Assembly: GCA_942493135.1 (NCBI GenBank)
Contig: OW818684.1
Coordinates: 1,488,001-1,552,000, forward strand
Source: Planctellipticum sp942493135
GTDB taxonomy: Bacteria > Planctomycetota > Planctomycetia > Planctomycetales > Planctomycetaceae
DNA length: 64,000 bases
Reading direction: 5' to 3'
Every line of letters begins with the position of its first letter. Position 1 is the stretch's first letter. Shown here piece by piece: positions 34,939 to 43,546 of the stretch. The notes under the pieces are model-generated. The model made no database searches and was not told the DNA's origin. It was given only the letters and a program-made list of their open reading frames with translations. Position numbers and translations under genes: made by a program.

Positions 34939-36903
34939 ATGAATTTCCTGGCCGAACTGCGGACGCGACTGCACCGGGCCCTAGTCGACCTGACGGAGAC
35001 CCCGGACGTCTACACCCAGATGCTCCGGCCGACGCAGGACGGCCGATTCGGGGACTTCCAGGCCAACTGCGTCATGGCCCTGGCCAAGCAGCGGGGAGTT
35101 CCTCCGCGCGATCTGGCGTTGCAGATTGTCGCGGCGCTGGAGGTCTCGGATCTCTGCGAAGCGCCCGAAGTCGCCGGACCGGGGTTCATCAATTTCCGGC
35201 TCAAGACCGACCGGCTGGCGGCGGCGACTCGCGAGATTGCCGGCAGCGAGCGACTCGGCGTGCCGCCCGTCGCAACTCCGCGCAACTACATTGTCGACTA
35301 CTCCTCGCCGAACGTCGCCAAACCGATGCACGTCGGGCATCTGCGCAGCACGGTCATCGGCAATGCGCTGTACCGCATTCTCAAGTTTCTCGGTCACGAC
35401 GTTCTCAGCGATAACCACATCGGCGACTGGGGCACCCAGTTCGGGATGATCATCTACGGCTACAAGCATTTTTGCGACGAGGCGGCGTATCGGCAGGAAC
35501 CGGTTCGCGAATTGTCCCGGCTGTACCGGCTGGTCAATCAGCTCTCGGACTACCACACGCTGGGCGAAGAGCTGCCGAAGCTGCGGGAGGCACTCGCCGA
35601 GAAGGAACGGGCGGTCGTCGTCGCCGACGCCGCCGCGGCTGCTCAGCCGAAGGATAAAGACTTCCAGAGAACTGCGAAGAAGGCCCGATCGGAAGTGGCC
35701 GGCCTGAAGGACGAAATTGCTTCGGCGATCAGGAAGCGGGAGGTCGTCGACAATGACGCGTCCTTGAAGTCGCTGGCCGAGTCGCATCCGCAGATCGCCG
35801 AGCTGGCCCGCAAGGAAACCGCGAAGCTGCACGCTGGCGACGCCGAGAACAACCGGCTCTGGCACGAGTTCCTGCCGCAGTGTCTGGCGGCCCTGGAGGG
35901 GATGTATCGCCGGCTGGGGATCTCGTTCGACATGGCGCTGGGTGAGAGCTACTACAACCCGATGCTCGCCGGCATTGTGGAGGAACTGACGAAGAGCGGC
36001 CTGGCCCGCGAGAGCGACGGCGCCATCTGTGTCTTCAGCAAGACCAGCGAAGCGCCCTTCATCGTCCGCAAGAAGGATGGCGCCTTCACGTATGCCACGA
36101 CCGACCTGGCGACGATCCGCTACCGCGTCGAAACGTTGAAGGTCGATTCCATCCTGTACGTCGTCGACGCCCGGCAGTCCGAGCACTTTGCGCTGCTGAT
36201 CGAGACCGCCGGACGGATGGGTTACGACCGCACCGAGTTCAAGCACGTCAGCTTCGGCACGATCATGGGGCCCGACAACAAGCCGTATAAGACACGGTCG
36301 GGGGATACGGTCGGTCTCGAAGGGCTGCTCGACGAAGGGGTCGAACGCGCCCGGCAGATCGTGGATGAAAACGACAACCAGAAGCCGGCCCCCGAGCTAA
36401 GCCCCGAACAGCGCGCGCTCGTTGCGGAGACGGTGGGCATCGGCGGCATCATCTATGCGGACCTGCACCACAACCGCGACAGCGACTACGTCTTCAGTTG
36501 GGAGAAAATGCTGGCGAAGACCGGAGACACGGCGACCTATATTCAGTACTCGTTTGCCCGGGTGAACGGCATCTTCCGCAAAGGGGGCATTGACCCCGCG
36601 CCGCTCCGGTCGAATCCCCCCGAGGTTCAGCTCGGTGCGTCGCAGGAACGGACGTTGGCGCTGCAGCTCAACCGCTTTGGCGAAGCGCTGGCCGACGTGA
36701 CCATTGACTACCGCCCGAACCAGCTCACGCAGTACCTCTATGAAACTGCGAACGCATTTGCCGGCTTCTTCGAGAACTGCCCGGTCCTCAGAGAGGAAGA
36801 CGAGGCGTTGCGGCAGAGCCGGCTGCTGCTGTGCGATCTGACCGCTCGCGTGCTCAAGCAGGGACTCGAATTGCTCGGCATCGGCGTCGCGGAGCAGATG
36901 TAG
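34939..36903 (+). CDS. argS: Arginyl-tRNA synthetase
   Basis: A 654-residue class I enzyme that charges tRNA-Arg. The N-terminal Add-1 domain opens at LRTRLHRALVDLTE. The HIGH motif appears as SSPNVAKPMHVGHLRST. A KMSKS motif is replaced by TRSGDTVGL, as often in ArgRS. The anticodon-binding all-alpha domain is at about 500-654. It is longer than the usual 550-600 residues because of a charged helical insert at about 200-300 (KKARSEVAGLKDEIASAIRK region), probably coiled coil. Confidence 0.95.
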   Translation: MNFLAELRTRLHRALVDLTETPDVYTQMLRPTQDGRFGDFQANCVMALAKQRGVPPRDLALQIVAALEVSDLCEAPEVAGPGFINFRLKTDRLAAATREIAGSERLGVPPVATPRNYIVDYSSPNVAKPMHVGHLRSTVIGNALYRILKFLGHDVLSDNHIGDWGTQFGMIIYGYKHFCDEAAYRQEPVRELSRLYRLVNQLSDYHTLGEELPKLREALAEKERAVVVADAAAAAQPKDKDFQRTAKKARSEVAGLKDEIASAIRKREVVDNDASLKSLAESHPQIAELARKETAKLHAGDAENNRLWHEFLPQCLAALEGMYRRLGISFDMALGESYYNPMLAGIVEELTKSGLARESDGAICVFSKTSEAPFIVRKKDGAFTYATTDLATIRYRVETLKVDSILYVVDARQSEHFALLIETAGRMGYDRTEFKHVSFGTIMGPDNKPYKTRSGDTVGLEGLLDEGVERARQIVDENDNQKPAPELSPEQRALVAETVGIGGIIYADLHHNRDSDYVFSWEKMLAKTGDTATYIQYSFARVNGIFRKGGIDPAPLRSNPPEVQLGASQERTLALQLNRFGEALADVTIDYRPNQLTQYLYETANAFAGFFENCPVLREEDEALRQSRLLLCDLTARVLKQGLELLGIGVAEQM

Positions 36904-36912
36904 CGCCGGCTG

Positions 36913-37335
36913 TCAGGCAGGCGCTGAAGGTTCCTGACGAACAAGAAGCTCCCGCAGCCGGTCGATGAAAACCGCCTGATCCGGGTGCAGCAGTTCCCGC
37001 GCGCGGTCGAGCGTCACAAACTCGGCGCGGTCTACCTCCCAGGAAGCGCAGGTTGGTTCAACCTCCGCAGGCGCGAGACCCGTGAATGCGGTGATCCGCT
37101 TCCTCGATTTCTGCAGGACGGTCTCACCCAGCGGAAGGAGGTCGCCGGCCACCACGCCGGTTTCTTCTCGCGTCTCGCGGCGCGCTGCCGCTTCGTGAGT
37201 CTCGCCAGAATCCGGTTCGCCCTTTGGGATCGACCACGGCGATTTGCGGTTGTAGTTCCCGCTGGGATGGACGAGCAATACCTGCCACTTGCCCCCGACG
37301 TGCCGATACAGCAGAGTTCCCGCCGACTCGCGCAT
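36913..37335 (-). CDS. Nudix hydrolase
   Basis: A 140-residue protein. The Nudix box is intact: GEPDSGETHEAAARRETREETGV. IPKG before the box and SAGTLLYR at the start resemble diadenosine-polyphosphate or related hydrolases. It removes nucleoside diphosphate derivatives; the substrate is unknown. It is convergent with argS and lies 23 bases downstream of the YggS gene on the same strand. Confidence 0.9.
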   Translation of the reverse strand: MRESAGTLLYRHVGGKWQVLLVHPSGNYNRKSPWSIPKGEPDSGETHEAAARRETREETGVVAGDLLPLGETVLQKSRKRITAFTGLAPAEVEPTCASWEVDRAEFVTLDRARELLHPDQAVFIDRLRELLVRQEPSAPA

Positions 37336-37358
37336 GCCGTCTCCTTTTCCGCCGAAGG

Positions 37359-38066
37359 CTACGCCGACTGCAGCCCGGCGAAAAGACTGCTGCCGATCCG
37401 CACCAGTGTCGCCCCTTCCTCGATCGCCGGTTCAAAATCGCCGCTCATGCCCATCGACAGCTCGGGGAGCGGCAGGCCGGTCCGCTGTTGCAGTTCCTCC
37501 CGCAGCTCCCGCAGCCGGCGAAAGAACGGCCGCGCCCCTTCGGGGTCATCCAGCCGCGGGGCCATCGTCATCAGCCCGCGCGGTCGAATCTGTTCCAGCT
37601 GCTGCAGCCTGTCGGTCAGTTCCAGGACGGCGTCGGGCGTCAGACCGTCTTTAGAAGCTTCTCCCGAGACGTTGACTTCCAGCAGCACATCTCGCTGCAA
37701 CCCCAGGGTCCGGGCTTCCTTTTCGAGTTGATCCAGCAGCCGGAGCGAATCGACCGAATGAATCAGCGTCACCTGCGGCAGGACCAGAGCCGCCTTGTTC
37801 CGCTGGAGATGACCGATCAGATGCCACTGCGCACGTTCGGGAAACTCCGCGGCACGCGCGACCAGTTGCTGCGGCCGGCTCTCCCCCAGGTCAAGCTGAC
37901 CGAGATGGATCAGCTCGCGGACCCACGTATGCTCGGCGTACTTGGTCACGGCCACGAGACGCACGGATTCTGCCGGCCGGCGGGAGCGTTCGCACGCGGA
38001 TGCGACCCGCCCGTGCACTTCTGACAGGTTGCGGGAGACGATCTCACGAAGAGGTTCGGACGGCAT
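37359..38066 (-). CDS. YggS family PLP homeostasis protein
   Basis: A 235-residue PLP-binding single-domain barrel. The PLP lysine is in LVAVTKYAE, with GESRPQQLVAR, WHLIGHLQRNKA, LLEVNVSGEASKDG, LMTMAP and LSMGMSGDFEPAI all present. YggS/PROSC proteins buffer pyridoxal phosphate and affect amino acid balance. ATG 38066 is preferred to a Met 21 residues earlier. It sits between the PilZ and Nudix genes on the same strand. Confidence 0.93.
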   Translation of the reverse strand: MPSEPLREIVSRNLSEVHGRVASACERSRRPAESVRLVAVTKYAEHTWVRELIHLGQLDLGESRPQQLVARAAEFPERAQWHLIGHLQRNKAALVLPQVTLIHSVDSLRLLDQLEKEARTLGLQRDVLLEVNVSGEASKDGLTPDAVLELTDRLQQLEQIRPRGLMTMAPRLDDPEGARPFFRRLRELREELQQRTGLPLPELSMGMSGDFEPAIEEGATLVRIGSSLFAGLQSA

Positions 38067-38181
38067 ACCGCGAAATTCTCTGCGAAGGAACAGCTGGCGG
38101 AGCGAACTTCGACTTTGCCACGCATGCATCTTACGGGTCCTGCGGCTGCGACGCCAACGCCCGGATTCCTCGGCACTCCGG

Positions 38182-38619
38182 TCAGGTCGTCGGCTCGGCC
38201 TGTGTCGTCACCGGAACAGGATTGTCGACACGCGCCAGGAATACCGCGCCGTACTCCCAGAACATCTCCTCCGGAACCTGGCGCTTCCGCACAATCTCCG
38301 CGAGGAACCAATTGTGGCGGCCTTCCTTTCCGGGCACGCCGACGCAGACCTGATCGTCGTGGATTTCGGCAGGGGCGATGAATCCGACGCCGCTCTGGGA
38401 AACGTCCACCGAATAGACGCGGAACGGAGGTTCGTCCGACGTCCGGCGGTTCGGGAGCATGTGGATTTCGAGCTCGCACCTCACGGCCTGGCGGAGGTGG
38501 CGGCGCTCGCGGCCGTATTTCGTTGCAGAGCGAGCATCGAGTCGCTGCAGTTTCTCCAGCACGCGCTCGGCAGCCCGCTGATGCGCTACAGAGTATTCTT
38601 CGATGCTCAGAATTGCCAC
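38182..38619 (-). CDS. PilZ-domain protein
   Basis: A 145-residue protein. Residues about 38-125 fit PilZ: the Arg-rich start RERRHLRQAVRCELEI, the strand VYSVDVSQSGVGFIAP in place of the DxSxxG motif, and a beta-barrel tail. PilZ domains bind cyclic di-GMP. It lies 54 bases downstream of the response regulator gene on the same strand and could be the output of the nearby HD-GYP phosphodiesterase, which degrades that signal. Confidence 0.8.
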   Translation of the reverse strand: MAILSIEEYSVAHQRAAERVLEKLQRLDARSATKYGRERRHLRQAVRCELEIHMLPNRRTSDEPPFRVYSVDVSQSGVGFIAPAEIHDDQVCVGVPGKEGRHNWFLAEIVRKRQVPEEMFWEYGAVFLARVDNPVPVTTQAEPTT

Positions 38620-38673
38620 GATCAGGACCTTTTCTCGACCTCAAATCGCCGTGAACGTCACTCGTGATGGAGA

Positions 38674-39252
38674 CTATCGCGCACCGACCGTCGCCAGCAT
38701 TGGTTCCAGCTTCTGCAGAGCGGACTGCAGTTCGTCGGTCAGCCGCTGCGCCGCTCCGGAATCGTGTCCGCCGACAATCTTGCCGACCGTTTCGGTAAGT
38801 CGCTGCGACAGGCCCCCGAGATCGATGCTCTCGTTCGTCTTTGACCGGGCATACTTGATCGTCTCGAGCGTCCGCTGCATCAGTTCCGGGTCGATCGGCT
38901 TGAACAGCACGTCGACAAAGCCGATCTGCTTGGCGACGCGGATCTTCTCCAGGTCGCGCGGCTGGGCATTGCTGCCCGGGCGGGCGGCGGTCATCATGAC
39001 AAATGCTGGAGACTCGGCATTCCCGGCATCGGTCATCCGATTGATCGTCTGGGCCGCAGAGTACAGCTCCAGCCCGTCCATGTCCCGCATCAGCAGATCG
39101 GTCAACACCGCATCGATCGACGAATCCCGCTCCAGCAGCCGCAGGGCCTGCGGACCGGTCTCCGCAATGACAGTGTCGTAGCCGAATTTCTGCAGCATTC
39201 GCGAGTGGTAGTGCCGGCTGTAGCCGACGTCGTCGACAATCAACACCTTCAT
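38674..39252 (-). CDS. Response regulator, receiver domain with helical tail
   Basis: A 192-residue protein. The receiver is complete: KVLIVDDVGYSR (acidic pair), VLTDLLMRDMDGLELY (phospho-accepting Asp), FVMMTAARPG and VLFKPID (conserved Lys). Residues about 130-192 are helical without a DNA-binding or enzyme domain. It probably acts by protein contact. The start overlaps the HPt gene stop by four bases (ATGA), so receiver and HPt are made together. Confidence 0.88.
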   Translation of the reverse strand: MKVLIVDDVGYSRHYHSRMLQKFGYDTVIAETGPQALRLLERDSSIDAVLTDLLMRDMDGLELYSAAQTINRMTDAGNAESPAFVMMTAARPGSNAQPRDLEKIRVAKQIGFVDVLFKPIDPELMQRTLETIKYARSKTNESIDLGGLSQRLTETVGKIVGGHDSGAAQRLTDELQSALQKLEPMLATVGAR

Positions 39253-39647
39253 AGCGACACCTGCGATTCTGAACCGGCATCGCCTGCGCGGGTACACTGG
39301 CTCCGAAGAAAGTGATCGAGTTCCCGGCTCAGCGCTTCGACGGCGCCGGCAACCTCCGGCAGGAGCGTCGCCCCCGTCTGCAGGCATTCCGCGTCGTTCT
39401 CCGTTTCGATCCGGCGCAACAATTGATAGAGGCGACCCGTCGACAGAATGGCGACAGAACCTTTGAAGCGATGTGCTGCTTCCTGGAGCTCTACGATGGC
39501 TTTTCGCTGCAGCGCCGTTTCCAGCCGGTTCAAGCCGTCGGCGGTCTGCTCCGGCAGCATCGCCACCATCTCCTGCAGGAACTCCAGATCGTCATCGAGA
39601 CGATGAAGCGTCTCCGCAGGAACGAATTCGCGGTACTCGGTCGGCAT
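39249..39647 (-). CDS. HPt-domain phosphotransfer protein
   Basis: A 132-residue helical protein. The phosphorylation site is in AAHRFKGSVAILS (the conserved H-x-F/L-K-G-S pattern). HPt proteins move phosphate between a kinase's receiver and a response regulator. The overlapping downstream response regulator is the likely partner; no histidine kinase is in the cluster. Confidence 0.84.
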   Translation of the reverse strand: MPTEYREFVPAETLHRLDDDLEFLQEMVAMLPEQTADGLNRLETALQRKAIVELQEAAHRFKGSVAILSTGRLYQLLRRIETENDAECLQTGATLLPEVAGAVEALSRELDHFLRSQCTRAGDAGSESQVSL

Positions 39648-39705
39648 GATTCCCCTCTCCGCCGGCGGGAGCCGGCCACAGGCGTCAATGATGGAGATCT
39701 TGAAT

Positions 39706-41091
39706 TCAGAGTTGATTGCGGACTTCGTCGAGGATCTCGTCTGTCAACAGAATCTCGTCGCTCCCTGGCGTCGGCAGCGCCTGAACGATTTTGACGGCGG
39801 CATTGGCGAGATCTACGATCGCCTCCGGCCGGTCAGCCGGGACTGGATCGCCGTTGGCGTCTTCAACGATCTGCACAATCGGCAATGTATAGTGTTCGCC
39901 ATTCTTGCGGAGTACGCGAGCAATACTGCCGTCATCCAGCGTGACGTAGCTCCCGATCGGGAACAGCGTCATCAGCTTCAGAAAAGTCCGGACGACTTCG
40001 GGATCCAGATCCTTGGTCCGGGCCAGCCGGATCAGGCCTTCCATCGCGGCATATGGCGCAAGCGCCGGCCGCCAGGATTTGCGGCTCGTCAAGTGCGAAT
40101 AGGCATCCGCGGCCGACAGAATGCGGGCAAACTGATGAATCCGATCTCCAGTTCGCCCGCGCGGATAGCCATTCCCGTTCGGCCGCTCGTGAACCTGATA
40201 GGACACCACGGCCACCATCGACGGAATGTCGATCATCCGCTGCAGAATCTCCGCCGTCAGAATCGGATGCTTCTTGAACTCGAAGTAGTCGCTCGCTGTA
40301 TAGGGCTGCGCCGGACTGACAATCTCCTCCGGCAGTTTCGCCAGGCCCCAGTCGTGAACCATGCCGGCGACGTACACCCGCTTGCAATTGTCTTCGTCGA
40401 GGCCCATTTCAATGCCGATCGCCATCGCCAGCGTCGCCATCTTCAACGAATGCTCGGCCAGTCCCCCCTTGGCATGCGCCTCCATCGCAACGGCCAGCAT
40501 GCAGTCCGAATCGTCTGCCATGTCCGCCAGCGACTCGACCGCCGCTTGCGAAATCGTGGACGTTGAGACGTTCTTTCCGCGCAGGGCATCCTTCATCAGG
40601 CTCCCCAGCTGCTCCGATTTCGCCGTCTGACGCTGAACCTGATCCACCTTCTTAGCCTGGTCGTATGCGGTCCGACCGTGGATCTTCAGGTCCGCTTTGA
40701 CGGCCTTCCCGCGATTCTGAACGGACAACAACCCCGAATCGATGACGCGATCCAGCGCGGCGGCGACTTCCATATCCAGCACCAGGCCGGATGTGGGCTC
40801 GTCGGCAGACCGGGACAGCTTCAGACGGGCTGAGTCGGCGGCGTTGACCTGCACGGACGAGATGCCGCGCTGCTTCAACAGACGCTTGAAATCCGACGAG
40901 ATCGTTTTGCCCTCGGCGAGCAGAAGCGTGCCGCGCGGGTCATAAATCGGAAACTTCAGCGGTCGGCCAACAATCAGTTCGTCGAGGCGAATATCGACCC
41001 GAGCATCCTTGGCCTTTCCGCCCGCACCCGCTTCTTCTGCGGAGACGCCGCTGGTGGAATCGGAAGTTTGGGGAGTAGTCACAGTGGCCAT
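39706..41091 (-). CDS. HD-GYP domain phosphodiesterase
   Basis: A 461-residue protein. The N-terminal 170 residues hold a DUF3391-like region (RLDELIVGRPLKFPIYDPRGTLLLAEGKTI). The HD-GYP domain has MVHDWGLAKLP, KHPILTAEIL, HERPNGNGYPRG and ARILSAADAYSHLTS, all with intact metal ligands. HD-GYP enzymes hydrolyse cyclic di-GMP. It is the first gene of a leftward cluster with HPt, receiver and PilZ genes, which suggests a cyclic-di-GMP circuit. Confidence 0.9.
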   Translation of the reverse strand: MATVTTPQTSDSTSGVSAEEAGAGGKAKDARVDIRLDELIVGRPLKFPIYDPRGTLLLAEGKTISSDFKRLLKQRGISSVQVNAADSARLKLSRSADEPTSGLVLDMEVAAALDRVIDSGLLSVQNRGKAVKADLKIHGRTAYDQAKKVDQVQRQTAKSEQLGSLMKDALRGKNVSTSTISQAAVESLADMADDSDCMLAVAMEAHAKGGLAEHSLKMATLAMAIGIEMGLDEDNCKRVYVAGMVHDWGLAKLPEEIVSPAQPYTASDYFEFKKHPILTAEILQRMIDIPSMVAVVSYQVHERPNGNGYPRGRTGDRIHQFARILSAADAYSHLTSRKSWRPALAPYAAMEGLIRLARTKDLDPEVVRTFLKLMTLFPIGSYVTLDDGSIARVLRKNGEHYTLPIVQIVEDANGDPVPADRPEAIVDLANAAVKIVQALPTPGSDEILLTDEILDEVRNQL

Positions 41092-41289
41092 GCAATCATC
41101 CTGGTGGCAAGACGCTGGAGAATCCGACCGAGACGCAGGAAGCTGGAACCCCAGTCAACTTGTCTCAACGCTAGCACAGGCCCGCTGGCGCGGATGTTTT
41201 TTGGCAACATCCACCGGCATTCTCCGAACGGATGGGAGAACGACAACGGTTGTGACGGTCCTGCGGGATTCCGCCCGCCAGCGCGGCGG

Positions 41290-41895
41290 CTATCGCCCGG
41301 TCCGGGCGCCGCACAGCGGGCAAGTCCGCGCCTCCACGGTCAGCGGCTCGCCGCAGCCGGGGCAGGCGATATCGGCCAGTCCGCCGACAACTTCCGGGGG
41401 CTCATAGCCGCCAACCAGCAGCAGATAGAGCGCACTGCCGAAGAACCCGGCCAGCAATCCCAGAAATCCGCCCGCGATCAGAAAGAACGACTGGTCCGGT
41501 TGCGACGTCGGGAGAAGATACCCGATCGCGGCCCCGATCAGCCCGCTCCCCGGAGTCGCCAGCGGCTGCACAACTCCCGGTCGCCGCCACCAGACCTTTG
41601 CAGCAGTCTTTCGCCCCTGCGCCGCAAAGGTCTTTGCCGCCTTGATCCGCGCCTGCCGAAACGCGCTCCAGGCAGAGAGCGCCGCCAGCACAAATGCGAT
41701 CAGCGGCACGCCTGGACCGAACAGACTCTGGATACCTCTGGGAAGCTGTTCAATCTGCGGCCCGAACGCCATCAGGCAACCGACGAACAGGATCGGGATC
41801 CCCAGGCCGACGGCCAGAAACGACGACAGCGCAGACGCATACGCCGACAGCGGCGCTGGGCGATTTCGCCAGTCGTTCGGATTGCGACTCATCAT
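41290..41895 (-). CDS. Membrane protein with C-terminal zinc ribbon
   Basis: A 201-residue protein. Four hydrophobic segments are seen: FLAVGLGIPILFVGCLMAF, GVPLIAFVLAALSAW, SGLIGAAIGYLLP and FFLIAGGFLGLLAGFFGSALYLLLVGG. A C-terminal CPGC...CPLC ribbon follows, on the cytoplasmic side if the first helix faces in. Two adjacent ATGs (41895, 41892) are possible starts. Function unknown. Confidence 0.7.
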   Translation of the reverse strand: MMSRNPNDWRNRPAPLSAYASALSSFLAVGLGIPILFVGCLMAFGPQIEQLPRGIQSLFGPGVPLIAFVLAALSAWSAFRQARIKAAKTFAAQGRKTAAKVWWRRPGVVQPLATPGSGLIGAAIGYLLPTSQPDQSFFLIAGGFLGLLAGFFGSALYLLLVGGYEPPEVVGGLADIACPGCGEPLTVEARTCPLCGARTGR

Positions 41896-42049
41896 CCGGG
41901 CCTGCTGGTGACTGCTGAGGATCTGCCACGAACATTGACCCTAATCACCTTTACGCCTGTCTGCCACCCTTCAACCGCCGCTGGCTGCGGGGCGCAACAA
42001 TCCGTACGCTGGACTCTCTTCAACGTTACCTCTTCGCCGGAGTGAACTC

Positions 42050-43267
42050 ATGCGCCGTCTCGCCGTTCTGTTGATGTACTGTCTCACAATCTCCAGCGCG
42101 GCCTTCGCCCAGACGGCCCCTGCGACTGGAGTTCGCTTCGATCTGGCTGAACTGTCGAAAGTCCCCGACACCTTTCCGGCGGATGATCTGCAGGTTCCCG
42201 ATGTCAATGCATTCTTCTACGAGGGTCTCCCTTACCAGGGTCGCCCCACGCGAGTCTTCGCCTACACAGGCTTTCCCGCCACCGAACCCGCCCAGCCAAA
42301 CAAGAAATTTCCCGCCATGGTCCTGATCCACGGCGGAGGAGGAACCGCGTTCGACCGCTGGGTCAAAGTCTGGACCGCCCGTGGCTATGCCGCCATCGCC
42401 ATGGACCTCTGCGGCTGCGTCCCGGTGGGAACCTACGGGAAGTGGCAGCGCCACGAACATGGCGGGCCTCCCGGCTGGGATGCCAGCTTCGGCCAGCTCG
42501 ATGCGCCCGTTGAAGACCAGTGGACCTGCCATGCCGTCAGCGCGGTGGCCCTGGGGCACTCCCTGCTCCGCGCCGATCCTCGCGTCGATGCTGACCGGAT
42601 CGGCGTCACCGGGATTTCCTGGGGCGGCTACCTGACGTGTATTGTCGCCGGCGTCGATCATCGCTTTCAGTTCGCCGCGCCCGTCTACGGCTGCGGGTAC
42701 CTGGGAGACAACTCCGCCTGGCTGCCCGCATTCGAAAAACTCGGCCCGGAGAAAGCCGGGCTGTGGCTGAAACAATGGGACCCTTCGAACTACCTGGGCA
42801 AATCTGCCATGCCCATGCTCTGGGTCAACGGCACCAATGACTTCGCCTATCCGCCCGATTCGTGGCAGAAGTCGTACCGCCTGCCGACTGGTCCGCATAC
42901 ACTGTGCCTCCGCATTCGCATGCCACACGGCCACGGTCCCGCCGGCGAAAACCCGGAAGAAATCCACGTCATGGCAAACCAAATCCTCCGCGGCGAAAGG
43001 CCCCTGACGAAGATCCTCAGACAAGGGGTCACGGACGATGCCGCGTGGGTGGAATTCGATTCGCCGGTCCCGTTGACCAGAGCCGAACTGACATTCACAC
43101 GCGATACCGGCAAGTGGCAGGACCGGAAGTGGGATGCCGCACCCGCCACGGTCGATGCCGTCGCCGAACGCGTGACTGCAGCAATTCCGGTCGACGCGAA
43201 AGTCTACTACTTGAACCTGTTCGACGATCGAAACTGCGTCGTCAGTTCCGAGCATGTCGAACGCTGA
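42050..43267 (+). CDS. Secreted alpha/beta hydrolase (dienelactone/acetylxylan-esterase type)
   Basis: A 405-residue protein with a signal peptide (LLMYCLTISSAAFA). The oxyanion region is AMVLIHGGGGTAFDRW and the nucleophile elbow is GISWGGYLT. The Asp/His part is WVNGTNDFAY and MPHGHG. It probably hydrolyses esters on polysaccharides outside the cytoplasm. A beta-rich C-terminal extension of about 80 residues may bind substrate. Neighbour of a PQQ-propeller protein, likewise exported. Confidence 0.8.
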   Translation: MRRLAVLLMYCLTISSAAFAQTAPATGVRFDLAELSKVPDTFPADDLQVPDVNAFFYEGLPYQGRPTRVFAYTGFPATEPAQPNKKFPAMVLIHGGGGTAFDRWVKVWTARGYAAIAMDLCGCVPVGTYGKWQRHEHGGPPGWDASFGQLDAPVEDQWTCHAVSAVALGHSLLRADPRVDADRIGVTGISWGGYLTCIVAGVDHRFQFAAPVYGCGYLGDNSAWLPAFEKLGPEKAGLWLKQWDPSNYLGKSAMPMLWVNGTNDFAYPPDSWQKSYRLPTGPHTLCLRIRMPHGHGPAGENPEEIHVMANQILRGERPLTKILRQGVTDDAAWVEFDSPVPLTRAELTFTRDTGKWQDRKWDAAPATVDAVAERVTAAIPVDAKVYYLNLFDDRNCVVSSEHVER

Positions 43268-43416
43268 CAGGTCATCGCACGATTCGGCAGAGACGCCAGA
43301 ACCCGCGGATTGGCGTTCACTCAACTCGCGCAAATTCCAGGACGTCGCATTTTGCGATGTCCATGCTTCAATGACTCGATTGCGACGTCGCGTAAAATCG
43401 TCCGCCTTCGCTGCGA

Positions 43417-43445
43417 CTCCGCGTCTCCGCGAGAGACCTTCTCCT
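43417..43445. repeat. Weak single copy of the GxxExxY-associated repeat
   Basis: CTGCGACTCC and GCGTCTCCGCGAGAGA resemble the ends of the 44-bp arm at 25658-25701 with the middle missing. It lies in the intergenic region between the hydrolase and the PQQ-propeller gene. Relation is likely but short. Confidence 0.4.
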
Positions 43446-43546
43446 CACTGTCGACCAGGCCCCGTTGACTCCCTGCCGGTCCGGCGACACACTGGCGGTT
43501 GACATCAACCGCTTCCGATGTTCATCCGCAATGAAGGATTCCGGTC

